Source: Amycolatopsis coloradensis
GTDB lineage: Bacteria > Actinomycetota > Actinomycetes > Mycobacteriales > Pseudonocardiaceae
Direction: 5' to 3'
NCBI RefSeq assembly: GCF_001953865.1
Contig: NZ_MQUQ01000006.1
Location: 272,335-336,334, forward strand
DNA length: 64,000 nt
A program made the translations under genes and the position numbers. Shown piece after piece: positions 47,143 through 55,743 of the stretch; positions within the stretch are counted from its first letter, which is position 1; every line of letters begins with the position of its first letter. A model generated the notes under the pieces. The model was given only the letters and a program-made list of their open reading frames with translations, searched no databases and was not told where the DNA came from.

Positions 47143-47880
47143 TCAGAAGGGGTGCACCATCCACACGTTCGCCTCGACGTAGACCCCGCAGTCCCGCTCG
47201 ACGTTCGCGTGCACCGGCGCGATCCCGCCGGGGATCACGTTGTCGCCGTCGGCGAGTTTGACGCCGGTCCACCTCTGCCAGTCCGCGATCGAGCCCGAGA
47301 TGGTCACGGCGAACGGGCAGACCTTGATCATCCGCGCGCCGAGCCGTTCGTGGGTGCGCAGCCAGCGGTCGGCGAACAGCCCGTCCTCACGGCGCCGGAC
47401 GGCGTACTCCTCCATGGGGACGTCCGGCTCGTCCTCTTTGCCGATCGGGCGCACCGAGACGATCAGCCGCTTCAGTCCCGTCTCCGCCGCCCGCGCCTTG
47501 AGCGCCTTCAGCATCGGGGTGGAGAGGCCCGTCCCGCGCATTTTCGGGGCCACGACGACTTCGAGCGCGCACAGCGTGTCCGGCGCGCGGCCGTCCATGA
47601 GGTCTTGCGCGGCCCACTGGATCGCTTCGTCCCAGCCGTGTTCCGGCAGTTCCCGGCGGTCCTCGGCGGGATAGGTCAGCGGAACCGACAGTGCCCGCGC
47701 GATCGGCACGCCGTCGTCGTCCAGCGCGATCAGGAAATACCGGGCCCAGTGCCGCAGGAACCGTTCCGGGGTGATCATCTTGCCGCTGAAACCCCGGTAG
47801 ATGAACTCACCTCCGACATCACCGAGTTTCAGCGCGGGACCGAGGAGGTCGGGGCGGGACGCAAGATCGACGATTCGCAT
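47143..47880 (-). CDS. GNAT-family N-acetyltransferase-like protein
   Basis: 245 residues. The central part (LCALEVVVAPKMRGTGLSTPMLKALKARAAETGLKRL, motif A) has the acetyl-CoA loop RGTGLS in place of the usual Q/RxxGxG/A. Flanking segments (YFLIALDDDGVPIARALSVPL) fit the GNAT fold. The C-terminus (WQRWTGVKLADGDNVIPGG) is longer than usual. The substrate is unknown. It lies 54 bases downstream of the GT4 gene, same strand, and may belong to its transcript. Confidence 0.8.
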   Translation of the reverse strand: MRIVDLASRPDLLGPALKLGDVGGEFIYRGFSGKMITPERFLRHWARYFLIALDDDGVPIARALSVPLTYPAEDRRELPEHGWDEAIQWAAQDLMDGRAPDTLCALEVVVAPKMRGTGLSTPMLKALKARAAETGLKRLIVSVRPIGKEDEPDVPMEEYAVRRREDGLFADRWLRTHERLGARMIKVCPFAVTISGSIADWQRWTGVKLADGDNVIPGGIAPVHANVERDCGVYVEANVWMVHPF

Positions 47881-47934
47881 GCCGCCAAGTCAACCGAGCC
47901 GATGATCGGCCCGATAGCTGCTTCCGGGCGATGA

Positions 47935-49029
47935 TCAAGCCAGCTGACGCGGTGTGGCCCGCAACCGGGAAAGGACGTCGGTGAGCCTGCCCGCGGCGAC
48001 GTCCCACTCTTCGAGGACGCTGCTCCGCGCGAGCGCCGACGTCCGCAGTGAATGCCGGAGTTCGGCGTCGAGCGACCAGCGGGCCAGCGCCGTCGCGAGC
48101 GCCGACGGATTGTTCGGCGGCACCAGCATGCCGGGGACTCCGCCGCCGGGCGCCATGCCGAGCGCGTCGCGCGTGCCGGCGGTTTCGGTGGCCACCACGG
48201 GAATCCCGCGTGCCAGCGCCTCGGCGACGACCAGTCCGGACGAGCCGCCCCTCGACGGGAGGACGAGCAGATCCGCGCCGTCGTAGACCAGGTCGAGGTC
48301 GTCCGGCGGCTGGATGAGGCTGATCCGTGAGCCGAGGCCGAGCCGTTCGACCGTCCAGCGCAGTTCGTCGACGTAGGCCGGATCGTGGTGCGTCGCCCCG
48401 GCGAACACGCATTTGAACGCCAGTTCGTCGATCATCGAGAGCGCCTGGATCAGCACGTCCTGGCCGTGACGCGCGGTCATCGGCGCGAGACAGAGCAGCC
48501 GGGATACGCCGTCGGCGCCGACGGCGAGCGGCGCCGCGTCCGTACCGGGGGTCGCGACGTAGACGCGGGTGGGGTCGAGGTCGTGCCGGTCGATCAGCTG
48601 CCGCGCGAGCCACGGCCCGGTGGCGACGATCATTCCCGCCAGCCGCAGGGTCTCCCGTTCGCACGCGTCGAGTTCGGCGGCCCGCGCCGGATCGAGTGCG
48701 GGATCGTCGGCCAGCGGCCGGTGCACCAGGACGGCCAGCCGCAGCCGCCGGGCGTGCGGGATCACGATCTCGGGGACACCGCAGGCGACCGTGCCGTCGA
48801 TCAGGACGACGGTGTCGTCGGGTAACGCGGTGAGCGACCGGGCGAGTCTCGACCGGGCCGGCGGACCCGGCGCCGGCCACTCACCGGCGATCGGCAGTTC
48901 CAGCAACGGGAGGCCGGTGGCGGGGAGGTTCTGGCACATCCGGCGGTCGTACTCGCCACTGGTGTCCTCGGCGTCGCCGGGCAGGACGAACACCACCGGT
49001 TCCGTGCCACGATCGGGTGAGGTGACCAC
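47935..49029 (-). CDS. GT4-like glycosyltransferase, paralogue with altered EX7E motif
   Basis: 364 residues from the GTG at 49029, with GGAGG six bases upstream. GT-B fold of family 4. It is clearly a paralogue of the protein encoded at 53098-54165: both share VLPGD/VLPND near the start, DRRxC, ACGVPE, LAVLVHxPLAD, LDPTRV or [15 protein letters not shown] and GIPVxAT. In the acceptor/phosphate motif the first Glu of EX7E is Gly (SRGGSSGLVVAE), while the paralogue keeps Glu ([12 protein letters not shown]). Activity or specificity may therefore differ. It is 85 bases downstream of the inositol-monophosphatase-like gene. Confidence 0.88.
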   Translation of the reverse strand: MVTSPDRGTEPVVFVLPGDAEDTSGEYDRRMCQNLPATGLPLLELPIAGEWPAPGPPARSRLARSLTALPDDTVVLIDGTVACGVPEIVIPHARRLRLAVLVHRPLADDPALDPARAAELDACERETLRLAGMIVATGPWLARQLIDRHDLDPTRVYVATPGTDAAPLAVGADGVSRLLCLAPMTARHGQDVLIQALSMIDELAFKCVFAGATHHDPAYVDELRWTVERLGLGSRISLIQPPDDLDLVYDGADLLVLPSRGGSSGLVVAEALARGIPVVATETAGTRDALGMAPGGGVPGMLVPPNNPSALATALARWSLDAELRHSLRTSALARSSVLEEWDVAAGRLTDVLSRLRATPRQLA

Positions 49030-49114
49030 GGATTACCTCCAGGTGCGGACGGCGGCCTTACCAGGAGACACGGAGGCGAAGCCCGGACGGTTCACCTTCG
49101 GGGCGAAGAAAGTT

Positions 49115-49903
49115 TCAACCGGTCACCCGCGCGATGGCGGCGACGATCTCGTCACGCAGTCCCGCCCCGGCCGCGATCGTGGCCGCCGAGCGCACCGTGT
49201 GGTCACCGCCGTCGATGTCGACGACCATTCCCCCGGCCTCGCGGACCAGCAGGACACCCGCCATCGTGTCCCACGGTTTGTTGGCGAGGATGACGCTCGC
49301 TTCCAGTTTGCCGTGCGCGACCCAGGCCAGGTCGATCGCCGCGGACCCGAGGAACCGGATTCGCTGCACACGGCCGCCGAGTTCGGCCAGCAACGCCATC
49401 CGGACGCGGTTCTTGACCTCCGCGCCCTCACCGACCGCGAAGTCGCCGATCGACACGATCGCGTCGGACAGCTTCGTCGCCTTCGAGGCTTCGAGACGCT
49501 CCTCACCCACGTACGCGCCCTGGCCTTCGACAGCGGTGTACGTGATGCCGAGGAACGGCAGGGAGATCGCCGCGACCGTGCTCTTGAGACCGTCCACAAG
49601 ACCGAGCGAAACGCCGCACAGCGGGATGCCGCGCGCGAAGTTGGCCGTGCCGTCGACCGGGTCGAGCGCCCACCAGAGGTCCTTGTCGCCCACGTGCCCG
49701 CGTTCCTCGCCGAGGACGCCGATCTCCGGGGTCTCGCGGGCCAGGAATTCGCGCACGGCGTCCTCGACGGCGAGGTCGACGTCGGTCACCATGTCACGAT
49801 CGCCTTTGGCGGCAACGGAGAACGACGTCATCGAGCGGATGATCCCGGTCGCCTTGGCGACGGCCTCGCGGGCGACGGACGACAATGCGGCGTGGTCGGT
49901 CAT
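49115..49903 (-). CDS. inositol monophosphatase family protein
   Basis: 262 residues. All metal-binding motifs are intact: GEERG, WWALDPVDGTANFARG and the late PWDTMAGVLLVREAGG. Members hydrolyse inositol phosphates, histidinol phosphate, nucleotide phosphates or other sugar phosphates; the true substrate here is open. It is divergent from the creatininase-family gene with only 17 bases between the two start codons, so the promoters overlap. Context suggests a dephosphorylation step in the GTP-derived pathway. Confidence 0.92.
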   Translation of the reverse strand: MTDHAALSSVAREAVAKATGIIRSMTSFSVAAKGDRDMVTDVDLAVEDAVREFLARETPEIGVLGEERGHVGDKDLWWALDPVDGTANFARGIPLCGVSLGLVDGLKSTVAAISLPFLGITYTAVEGQGAYVGEERLEASKATKLSDAIVSIGDFAVGEGAEVKNRVRMALLAELGGRVQRIRFLGSAAIDLAWVAHGKLEASVILANKPWDTMAGVLLVREAGGMVVDIDGGDHTVRSAATIAAGAGLRDEIVAAIARVTG

Positions 49904-49920
49904 CTGGGTACCGTAGCCCG

Positions 49921-50625
49921 GTGAACCTGTTCCCGACGGCCACGACGGCCGACGAGCGCGCCCGGGGCGCCGACGTCGCGGTGCTGCCGATCGGCAGTTT
50001 CGAACAGCACGGCGCGCACCTCCCTCTCGCCACCGACGCGGTGATCGCGACGACCATCGCCGACGCCCTCGCCTCGGCGTACCCGGTGCTGCGGCTCCCG
50101 CCGATCACGATCGCCTGCTCGCACGAACACGCGGACTGGCCGGGGACGGTCAGCATCTCGGCCGCGACGCTGTACGCCGTGGTGAACGACGTCGCCGCCT
50201 CGCTGCGCCGCTCCGGGGTGCCGAAACTGGTGCTGGTGAACGCGCACGGCGGCAACTACGTCCTGTCCAATGTGGTCCAGGAGTCCTCCTCGCCGATGGC
50301 GCTGTTCCCCGGTGTCGAAGGCTGGCAGGCGGCACATGACGCGGCCAGGCTGGAGACGTCGCTGGACAGCGACATGCACGCCGGTGAACTGGAGACTTCC
50401 CTTCTGCTGCACGCACATCCTTCGCTGGTCCGGCCCGGTTTCGCGGAGGCGGACCACCTGGCCGACGACCGGCGGCACCTGCTGACGGTCGGGCTGCGGC
50501 CGTACTCGGAGTCCGGTGTGGTGGGGCGGCCTTCGCTGGGGACGGCGGAAAAGGGACGGCTGGTGCTGGAGTCGCTCGTGCGGTCCTTCGCGGGGACGCT
50601 GGAGACGCTCAACCGTTTGTTATGA
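49921..50625 (+). CDS. creatininase-family amidohydrolase, candidate FAPy deformylase (ArfB-like)
   Basis: 234 residues from the GTG at 49921. Metal ligands of the creatininase fold are visible: Glu28 and His30 in GSFEQHGAHLPL, Asp39 in ATDA, His109 in NAHGGN, with SCSHEHADWPGT and DMHAGELET completing the family pattern. The family includes creatininase, MftE and archaeal ArfB, which removes the formyl group of FAPy in riboflavin/F420 synthesis. A FAPy-type GTP cyclohydrolase lies directly convergent, so ArfB-like deformylation is my preferred guess; MftE-like proteolysis is less likely because no mycofactocin genes are nearby. The stop codon lies inside the 50619 palindrome. Confidence 0.85.
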   Translation: MNLFPTATTADERARGADVAVLPIGSFEQHGAHLPLATDAVIATTIADALASAYPVLRLPPITIACSHEHADWPGTVSISAATLYAVVNDVAASLRRSGVPKLVLVNAHGGNYVLSNVVQESSSPMALFPGVEGWQAAHDAARLETSLDSDMHAGELETSLLLHAHPSLVRPGFAEADHLADDRRHLLTVGLRPYSESGVVGRPSLGTAEKGRLVLESLVRSFAGTLETLNRLL

Positions 50626-50671
50626 ACGGACCTTTCATAACAAATTTTGTTATGAAAGGTCCGTTCATAAC
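50619..50671. repeat. 53-bp perfect inverted repeat, A+T-rich, between convergent genes
   Basis: Two perfect 26-base arms around a single T. Each arm also contains the dyad GTTATGAA/TTCATAAC, so nested hairpins are possible. It includes the TGA of the creatininase-family gene and ends 23 bases before the GTP cyclohydrolase stop. A T-rich centre and convergent position suit a bidirectional terminator. Its base composition is strikingly AT-rich for this genome. Confidence 0.93.
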
Positions 50672-50694
50672 ATCCGGCCGCGGGAGCGGGAAGC

Positions 50695-51309
50695 TCAGGA
50701 GCCCACCGAGCCGAGCGCGTCCAGGTGCGGCAGGAAGTGGTGCATCCGCTCCTGTTTCGTCCGCAGGTACCGCAGGTTCTCGTCGTTCGGCATGACCAGC
50801 AGCGGCACCCGCTCGCTGATCCGCAGGCCGTGGCGCTTCAGCTGGTCGACCTTCGCCGGGTTGTTGGACAGCAGCCGCACCGACCGCACGCCGAGGTCGG
50901 TCAGGATCTCCGCCGCCGCACCGTAGTCGCGTGCGTCCACCGGCAGTCCGAGCGCGATGTTCGCCTCGACGGTGTCGAGTCCTTCGTCCTGCAGCCGCAT
51001 CGCCTTCAGCTTCGCGAGGAGACCGATGCCGCGCCCTTCGTGTCCCTGGGCGTACACGAGGACTCCGGCGCCTACCTCGACGATCGCCTGAAGCGCGGCG
51101 GCCAGCTGGTCACCGCATTCGCAGTGCATCGAGCCGAACACGTCGCCGGTCAGGCATTCCGAGTGGACCCGCGCCAGCTTGTCGAAGCCCGCGACCTCGC
51201 CGTGCACCAGCGCCATCTGCTCGGTGCCGTCGGTGTCCAAGTACCCGTACGCGCGGAAGACGCCGTAACGGGTCGGCAGTCTGGTCTCCACGATCCTCTC
51301 CACTGTCAT
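50695..51309 (-). CDS. GTP cyclohydrolase II, Met-switch (FAPy-forming, SCO6655-like) variant
   Basis: 204 residues, stand-alone GCH II without the RibB half. Zinc ligands Cys52, Cys63 and Cys65 (HSECLTGD...HCECG), the catalytic EGRGIGLL and the TNNP-like LLSNNPAKV are present. The residue equivalent to E. coli Tyr105 is Met104 ([10 protein letters not shown] versus IRAYALQDQG). In S. coelicolor, SCO6655 has Met at this site and was shown to release the formylated product FAPy instead of APy; a Met-to-Tyr change restored APy formation. This gene is the last of a six-gene operon, and its ATG overlaps the flippase-like gene by 4 bases. Its context is not riboflavin synthesis, so it probably serves a special pathway. 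Confidence 0.92.
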   Translation of the reverse strand: MTVERIVETRLPTRYGVFRAYGYLDTDGTEQMALVHGEVAGFDKLARVHSECLTGDVFGSMHCECGDQLAAALQAIVEVGAGVLVYAQGHEGRGIGLLAKLKAMRLQDEGLDTVEANIALGLPVDARDYGAAAEILTDLGVRSVRLLSNNPAKVDQLKRHGLRISERVPLLVMPNDENLRYLRTKQERMHHFLPHLDALGSVGS

Positions 51310-52286
51310 CGCGTTTCTCCTATCCGTACGGGTACCCCGAGGCGCGGCGCGGCCGGCGTGTGAGTCTTGAAAGAGCGCGCGAGCAGCACGGCCGCGCCGG
51401 GAAGGCTCGCGACGAGCGCGAGCACGCCGTAGACGACGGCCACGGTGACACCCTGCGCCGAACCGAGCCCCGCCGCGCCGAACAGCAGCGCGCAAACGCC
51501 TTCGCGCGGGCCCCAGCCGCCGATGTTCAGCGGCAGCCCCATCGCGAGCAAGGCGAGGATCATCAGCGGCAGCAGCTCCCCGACCGGCGCGGTGACCCCG
51601 GCGGCGCGCGCGGCGACGACGAACAGGGCGAGATGCCCGGCGAGGGTGGCCACCGAAAGCAGGCTCACACCGGGCCAGGTCTCCTTGGCCAGCAGGCCCA
51701 GCCGGACGTCGGCGAGGGTGACGGCGAACCCGCGGCGCCACTTCGATCCACTGTGGATCCAGCGCTTTCCCGCCGTCATCCCGGTGACGACGGCCGCGAG
51801 GGCGAGCACGGCGACCACGATCCCGGCGGCCATGACGACCCCGTCCATCGGCGGCGGCACCACGGAAGGCGTGCTGAACACGACGGCGACCGAAGCGCCG
51901 ATGACCGCGATTTGCCCGGCAGTCCGCTCCAGCACCACCGCGCGGACGCCGCGCGGGACGTCCCCGGATTCGCGGCCGTGCCGCACGGCGCGGTTGACGT
52001 CGCCGAGCACCCCCGCCGGCAGGACGCCGTTGAGGAACAACGCGCGGTAGTACTCGCCGACAGCGCCCCACAACGACAGCTCGAGACTCAGCCGCCGCGC
52101 GACCAGGCACCACCGCCAGGCACTGAAAACCGTGGTGGCGAAGCCGATCCCGAGCGCGGCGGCGACGCCGGTGACGTCGACCTCGCGCAGTCCGTCCAGG
52201 AACGCCTTGGTGCCCAGTTGCCAGACGAGCACGGCGAGGATGCCGAGCGCGCCGAGGATCCGCAGCCAGGGCCAGAACCGTTTCAC
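51306..52286 (-). CDS. lysylphosphatidylglycerol synthase TM / flippase-like membrane protein (UPF0104)
   Basis: 326 residues from the GTG at 52286. Seven to eight hydrophobic helices; [37 protein letters not shown] and [23 protein letters not shown] are conserved motifs of the LPG_synthase_TM family, whose members flip or help translocate lipids in many glycolipid clusters. Overlaps the methyltransferase stop (GTGA) and the GTP cyclohydrolase start (ATGA). Its presence suggests a membrane-associated or exported product. Confidence 0.88.
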   Translation of the reverse strand: MKRFWPWLRILGALGILAVLVWQLGTKAFLDGLREVDVTGVAAALGIGFATTVFSAWRWCLVARRLSLELSLWGAVGEYYRALFLNGVLPAGVLGDVNRAVRHGRESGDVPRGVRAVVLERTAGQIAVIGASVAVVFSTPSVVPPPMDGVVMAAGIVVAVLALAAVVTGMTAGKRWIHSGSKWRRGFAVTLADVRLGLLAKETWPGVSLLSVATLAGHLALFVVAARAAGVTAPVGELLPLMILALLAMGLPLNIGGWGPREGVCALLFGAAGLGSAQGVTVAVVYGVLALVASLPGAAVLLARSFKTHTPAAPRLGVPVRIGETR

Positions 52287-53101
52287 GCCGGCACCACCAG
52301 GAGATCCTCGTGGTGGATCATCGCGTTCAGCTCGCCCGCGGCGCATTGCGCGAGCCGCCACCGCAGGTAGTCGTCGCCTTCCGACGCGAGTTCCGGCCGC
52401 TGCTCGCATGCGGCGCCGACCCAGCCGGTGAGCCATTCCCCGGTCAACGCGGCCTGATCCGCGCCGAGCCGCCACGGGCTCGGGGCGCGCCGCACGGTGG
52501 CGCCGAGCCGTTCGAAGACCCCGAACGCGACGTCCACCGCGTCCGGGCCGAGTAGCCACCGGCCGCCGGTCACCCGGCGCTGATGCGCGTTGAAGGCGTC
52601 GGAGATCTCGACGTCGAACTTTTCCTTGGGCGACAGCACCACCCGGCCCGAAACACTCAACGTGAACAGCACCGCGCAGCCCGCCTCGACACACGCTTCC
52701 GCCAGCTTCGTCAGCTCCTCGGCGGTGAGCAGGTCCAGCAGCGCCGACGCCGCCACGAGCGACGTCCCGGCGAGGTCGGCCGCGCGCAGCTCGGTGACGT
52801 CACACTGTTCGATGACGACATCCACCTCGCTTCCGTCCACCGCGTGCCCCGGACGGCTGGTGCGGGCCAGCGCGTGCGTGAGCAGGTCTTCGTCACGGTC
52901 GTGCAGGATCCAGCGCTGGCGGCCGGGCAGCCGCCGGGCCAGCCAGCGGCCGAGCGATCCGGTGCCGCAGCCGAGGTCCCGGATCACGACTTCGTCCTGT
53001 GTCTTCAAGAAGGAACGGATCGGCTCGATCAGCCCGGTCGCGCGAGCGGCCGCGTCGGCGTCCTCCCGCAAGCTCAGCCAGCTGGGGGCGTATTTGGTCA
53101 T
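52283..53101 (-). CDS. class I SAM-dependent methyltransferase
   Basis: 272 residues. SAM motif I is [17 protein letters not shown] (about residues 54-70), followed by [11 protein letters not shown] for the ribose-binding acidic residue and EQCDVTEL. The C-terminal half ([22 protein letters not shown]) is specific to this actinobacterial group. The target is unknown; a modification of the GTP-derived or glycosylated intermediate is likely. The ATG overlaps the GT4 stop by 4 bases. Confidence 0.9.
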   Translation of the reverse strand: MTKYAPSWLSLREDADAAARATGLIEPIRSFLKTQDEVVIRDLGCGTGSLGRWLARRLPGRQRWILHDRDEDLLTHALARTSRPGHAVDGSEVDVVIEQCDVTELRAADLAGTSLVAASALLDLLTAEELTKLAEACVEAGCAVLFTLSVSGRVVLSPKEKFDVEISDAFNAHQRRVTGGRWLLGPDAVDVAFGVFERLGATVRRAPSPWRLGADQAALTGEWLTGWVGAACEQRPELASEGDDYLRWRLAQCAAGELNAMIHHEDLLVVPA

Positions 53102-54165
53102 GCCGCCGTCCTTGCGTTCAGCAGCACGGCGGCGACCCCGCGGGCGGTCGTGTCCCAGCCGGTCAGCGTCTCGCGGCGAAGGCGCGCGGAGGCGCGAAGC
53201 CGGTCTCGCAGTTCAGGTTCAGTGAGCCAGCGCCGAAGGGCCGCGGCCAGCGCGTTGACGTCCTCACCCGGGACGAGCAGACCGGGCACACTGCCGTCGG
53301 GTGCCTGACCGAGCGTGTCCGGCAGGGCGTCGACAGCGGTCGCCAGTACCGGGATGCCGTGCGCGAGCGCCTCGGTGACGACCATGCCGTAGGTCTCCGC
53401 GCGCGAAGGCAGCACGAGAAGGTCTGCGGCGGCGTACGTGGCTTCGAGCGCTTCGCCGGTCCGAGGCCCGGTGAGAGTGAACCGGTCGCCGAGGGTGTGT
53501 CGCCGCAGGCGCTCGACGTAGCGGGTCTCGCGGCGGATGGCGCCGACGCATTCACAGGACCATGGAAGATCTTTGAGCGACTTCAGCGCGTCCGCGAGCA
53601 GGCCCTGTCCTTTGCGCGGAGTCACGTTGGCGACGCAGACGAGATGCGTGCCGTCGAGGCTCCCGGACGAGATTTCGGCCTTGTCGACGCCGGGCGGCAC
53701 CGCGTGCACGCGATGCGGGGCGAGGTCGTGGTGCTCGATCAGCCGTCGCGCCGCCCAAGCGCTGGTCGCGACCACGGCTTCGACCGCGCCGAGCGTCTCC
53801 CGCTCCAGCCGGTCCAGTTCGGCGGCGAGCGAAGGCGAAAGTCCCGTTTCGTCGGCCAGCGGCAGATGCACCAGTACCGCGATCGACAGCCGCTGCGCCG
53901 CGGGCACGATCACCTCGGGCACGCCGCAGGCGACCAGCCCGTCGACCAGGACGGCCGAACCGTCGGGCAGTCCGGCGAGCTCGCGCGCCAGCACCTTGCG
54001 CGCCTCGGTGCCGGGCCGCGGCCAGTTGCCGCGCACGGCGATCTCGTGGACCTCCACACCGGTCGCGGCGAGCCCGTCGCACAGGCGGCGGTCGTAGACG
54101 TTGCCGCCACTCGGCGCGATCGGATCGTCGATGTCGTTGGGCAGGACGACGTGGAGGCCCGTCAC
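53098..54165 (-). CDS. GT4-family glycosyltransferase of the GTP-derived pathway
   Basis: 355 residues from the GTG at 54165, which overlaps the T-fold gene stop (GTGA). GT-B fold: N-terminal [11 protein letters not shown] ... [18 protein letters not shown], nucleotide-sugar domain with [17 protein letters not shown] and the complete EX7E motif ETYGMVVTE. It is a paralogue of the 47935 gene. It should transfer a sugar from a nucleotide donor with retention; the acceptor is unknown. Confidence 0.9.
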   Translation of the reverse strand: MTGLHVVLPNDIDDPIAPSGGNVYDRRLCDGLAATGVEVHEIAVRGNWPRPGTEARKVLARELAGLPDGSAVLVDGLVACGVPEVIVPAAQRLSIAVLVHLPLADETGLSPSLAAELDRLERETLGAVEAVVATSAWAARRLIEHHDLAPHRVHAVPPGVDKAEISSGSLDGTHLVCVANVTPRKGQGLLADALKSLKDLPWSCECVGAIRRETRYVERLRRHTLGDRFTLTGPRTGEALEATYAAADLLVLPSRAETYGMVVTEALAHGIPVLATAVDALPDTLGQAPDGSVPGLLVPGEDVNALAAALRRWLTEPELRDRLRASARLRRETLTGWDTTARGVAAVLLNARTAA

Positions 54166-54560
54166 AGCGCACGCTCGTAACTCGCCCACGCGACAGGGGA
54201 TTCGTGCAGCGCCACGGTGATCCCCTCAAGCCCGCGGGCGCCCTCGCCGAGCGCTCCGGCGTGGACGCGCTCGGCGAGCCTGTCGGCGATGACCTTCGCC
54301 AGGAACTCCGTCGAGGTGTTGATCCCGGCGAACTCCGGCACGTCATCGAGGTTCCGGTAGTTCAGATCGGCGAGCACCGCCTTGAGCTCTTCGGTCGCCT
54401 TGCCGATGTCTACGACGATGTTGTCGCTGTCCAGTCCGGACCGGCGGAACGTCGCGTCCACCACGAAGGTCGCGCCGTGCAGGTTCTGCGCGGGCCCGAA
54501 GACCTCGCCATGGAAGCTGTGGGCAACCATGACGTGGTCGCGGACGGTGATGCTGAACAA
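54162..54560 (-). CDS. 6-pyruvoyltetrahydropterin synthase-like T-fold protein lacking zinc and catalytic residues (SCO6650-like)
   Basis: 132 residues, QueD/PTPS length. His14 (VAHSF) and His28 (NLHGA) keep two zinc-ligand positions, but the third is Ala30 (HGA instead of HGH). The protein contains no cysteine at all, so the catalytic Cys is missing, and the catalytic His of the DHHYLND motif is also lost (NYRNLDD). Glu120 of the pterin-anchoring motif remains (LHES). This matches S. coelicolor SCO6650, whose structure shows a T-fold hexamer without zinc or catalytic triad and without PTPS activity, but with a pterin-like binding pocket. TTG start with GGGAGG four bases upstream. Its substrate is probably a GTP-derived pyrimidine or pterin. 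Confidence 0.9.
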   Translation of the reverse strand: MFSITVRDHVMVAHSFHGEVFGPAQNLHGATFVVDATFRRSGLDSDNIVVDIGKATEELKAVLADLNYRNLDDVPEFAGINTSTEFLAKVIADRLAERVHAGALGEGARGLEGITVALHESPVAWASYERAL

Positions 54561-54581
54561 CGGACCTCCCAGATCGTGCGG

Positions 54582-55562
54582 CTACTGCGTGCCTTCCCCC
54601 TGATACGAGACACGGAGGCAGAGCGTTCCTGGTTCATTCGCGGCCAAGCGCCCCACGACGTCCGGTAGTTCGTCGAACCGGCATTCCCCGCTGACCAGCA
54701 CCTTAAAGACGGGGTCCGACAAAATGCGCAAGGCGAGCGCCAAACGGTCTCCGTGGCTTCGATTCGTGCGGCGAACGGGCGAGACCATGCCGACCTGGCT
54801 GGAGCGGATCGCCAGCCGTCGGGAGTGGAAGTTTTCGCCGAGCGGGATGGTGACGCGACGGTCGCCGTACCAGCTCAGCTCGATGACCTCGCCTTCCGGC
54901 GCGAGCAGTTCCAGCGACCGCGTCAGCCCGGCCTCGCTCGCGCTGGCGTGGACGACCAGATCGCAGTCGCCCAGCGCGTCCTCCGGTGCCGCGAAGTCGA
55001 CACCGAGTGCTTCGGCGATCTTCGCGCGCGCCGGATCGACGTCGATCAGCTGGACCCGGGTCGCCGGGAAGCCGGACAGCAGTTTCGCGACGCTGCTGCC
55101 GACCATCCCGGCCCCGACCACCGCGATCCGGTCGCCGAGTTTCGGTGCCGCGTCCCAGACGGCGTTGACGGCGGTCTCGATCGTCCCGGCGAGGATCGCG
55201 CGCTCCGGCGGCACCTCGCGCGGCACCGGCGTGACGGCCGACGCGGGCACGACGTAGCGGGTCTGATGCGGGTAGAGACAGAACACGACCTGCCCGGCGA
55301 GCCCGTCCGGACCTTGTTCGACCACGCCGACATTGAGGTACCCGTACTTCACCGGGCCGGGAAAATCGCCATCCTGGAACGGTGCGCGCATGGCTTCGCG
55401 TTGACTCGGTGGGACCTCGCCGCGGAAGACGAGCGTCTCGGTGCCCCGGCTCACGCCGCTGTACAGGGTGCGGACCAGCACCTCACCGTCACCGACCGGA
55501 GGGAGCGTGACCGGCCTCAGCTCGCCGCCACCGGAACCACTGAACCAGAAGGCGCGTTCCAT
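54582..55562 (-). CDS. zinc-type (MDR) alcohol dehydrogenase-like protein, first gene of the operon
   Basis: 326 residues. GroES-like N-terminal domain with EVLVRTLYSGVSRGTETLVFRGEVP, then a Rossmann domain with IAVVGAGMVGSSVAKLL and LIDVDPARAKIAEALGV for NAD(P). The structural-zinc cysteine loop of classical ADH is absent and few zinc ligands are visible, so it may be a zinc-poor reductase, as in BchC-like MDR enzymes. Starts the six-gene operon with AAAGGA before the ATG; upstream lie three 40-bp repeats shared with a divergent gene. Confidence 0.88.
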   Translation of the reverse strand: MERAFWFSGSGGGELRPVTLPPVGDGEVLVRTLYSGVSRGTETLVFRGEVPPSQREAMRAPFQDGDFPGPVKYGYLNVGVVEQGPDGLAGQVVFCLYPHQTRYVVPASAVTPVPREVPPERAILAGTIETAVNAVWDAAPKLGDRIAVVGAGMVGSSVAKLLSGFPATRVQLIDVDPARAKIAEALGVDFAAPEDALGDCDLVVHASASEAGLTRSLELLAPEGEVIELSWYGDRRVTIPLGENFHSRRLAIRSSQVGMVSPVRRTNRSHGDRLALALRILSDPVFKVLVSGECRFDELPDVVGRLAANEPGTLCLRVSYQGEGTQ

Positions 55563-55576
55563 CGTGTCCTTTCATG

Positions 55577-55696
55577 TCAGATCTTTGGAGACGGGTCTTC
55601 CCTCTTGTCCGCTCACATCAGACCTTGGAGACGGGTCTTTCGTCTTGTCCATTCACATCAGACCTTGGAGACGGGTCTTTCGTCTTGTCCACTCAT
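55577..55696. repeat. three tandem copies of a 40-bp repeat in a divergent promoter
   Basis: The block TTGGAGACGGGTCTT recurs at 55585, 55625 and 55665, an exact 40-base period. Copies 2 and 3 are nearly identical; copy 1 has a few changes. Each contains AGACC...GGGTCT, a spaced inverted repeat (degenerate in copy 1), and CTTGTCC. They fill the 181-base gap between the dehydrogenase and the CDP-alcohol phosphatidyltransferase genes and may bind a regulator of both. Confidence 0.9.
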
Positions 55697-55743
55697 CGGC
55701 CCCTAAAACGGGGTCACCGTCACCATAACGAGGAGGCCTCGTG

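Noticed and set aside
49921..50625. Mycofactocin peptidase MftE
   Set aside because: Same superfamily, but no mftA, mftC or other mycofactocin gene is near; the cyclohydrolase context fits ArfB-like function better. Not fully excluded.
50695..51309. Ordinary riboflavin gene ribA
   Set aside because: No other riboflavin gene is adjacent, the RibB half is missing, and the Met104 substitution differs from riboflavin enzymes.
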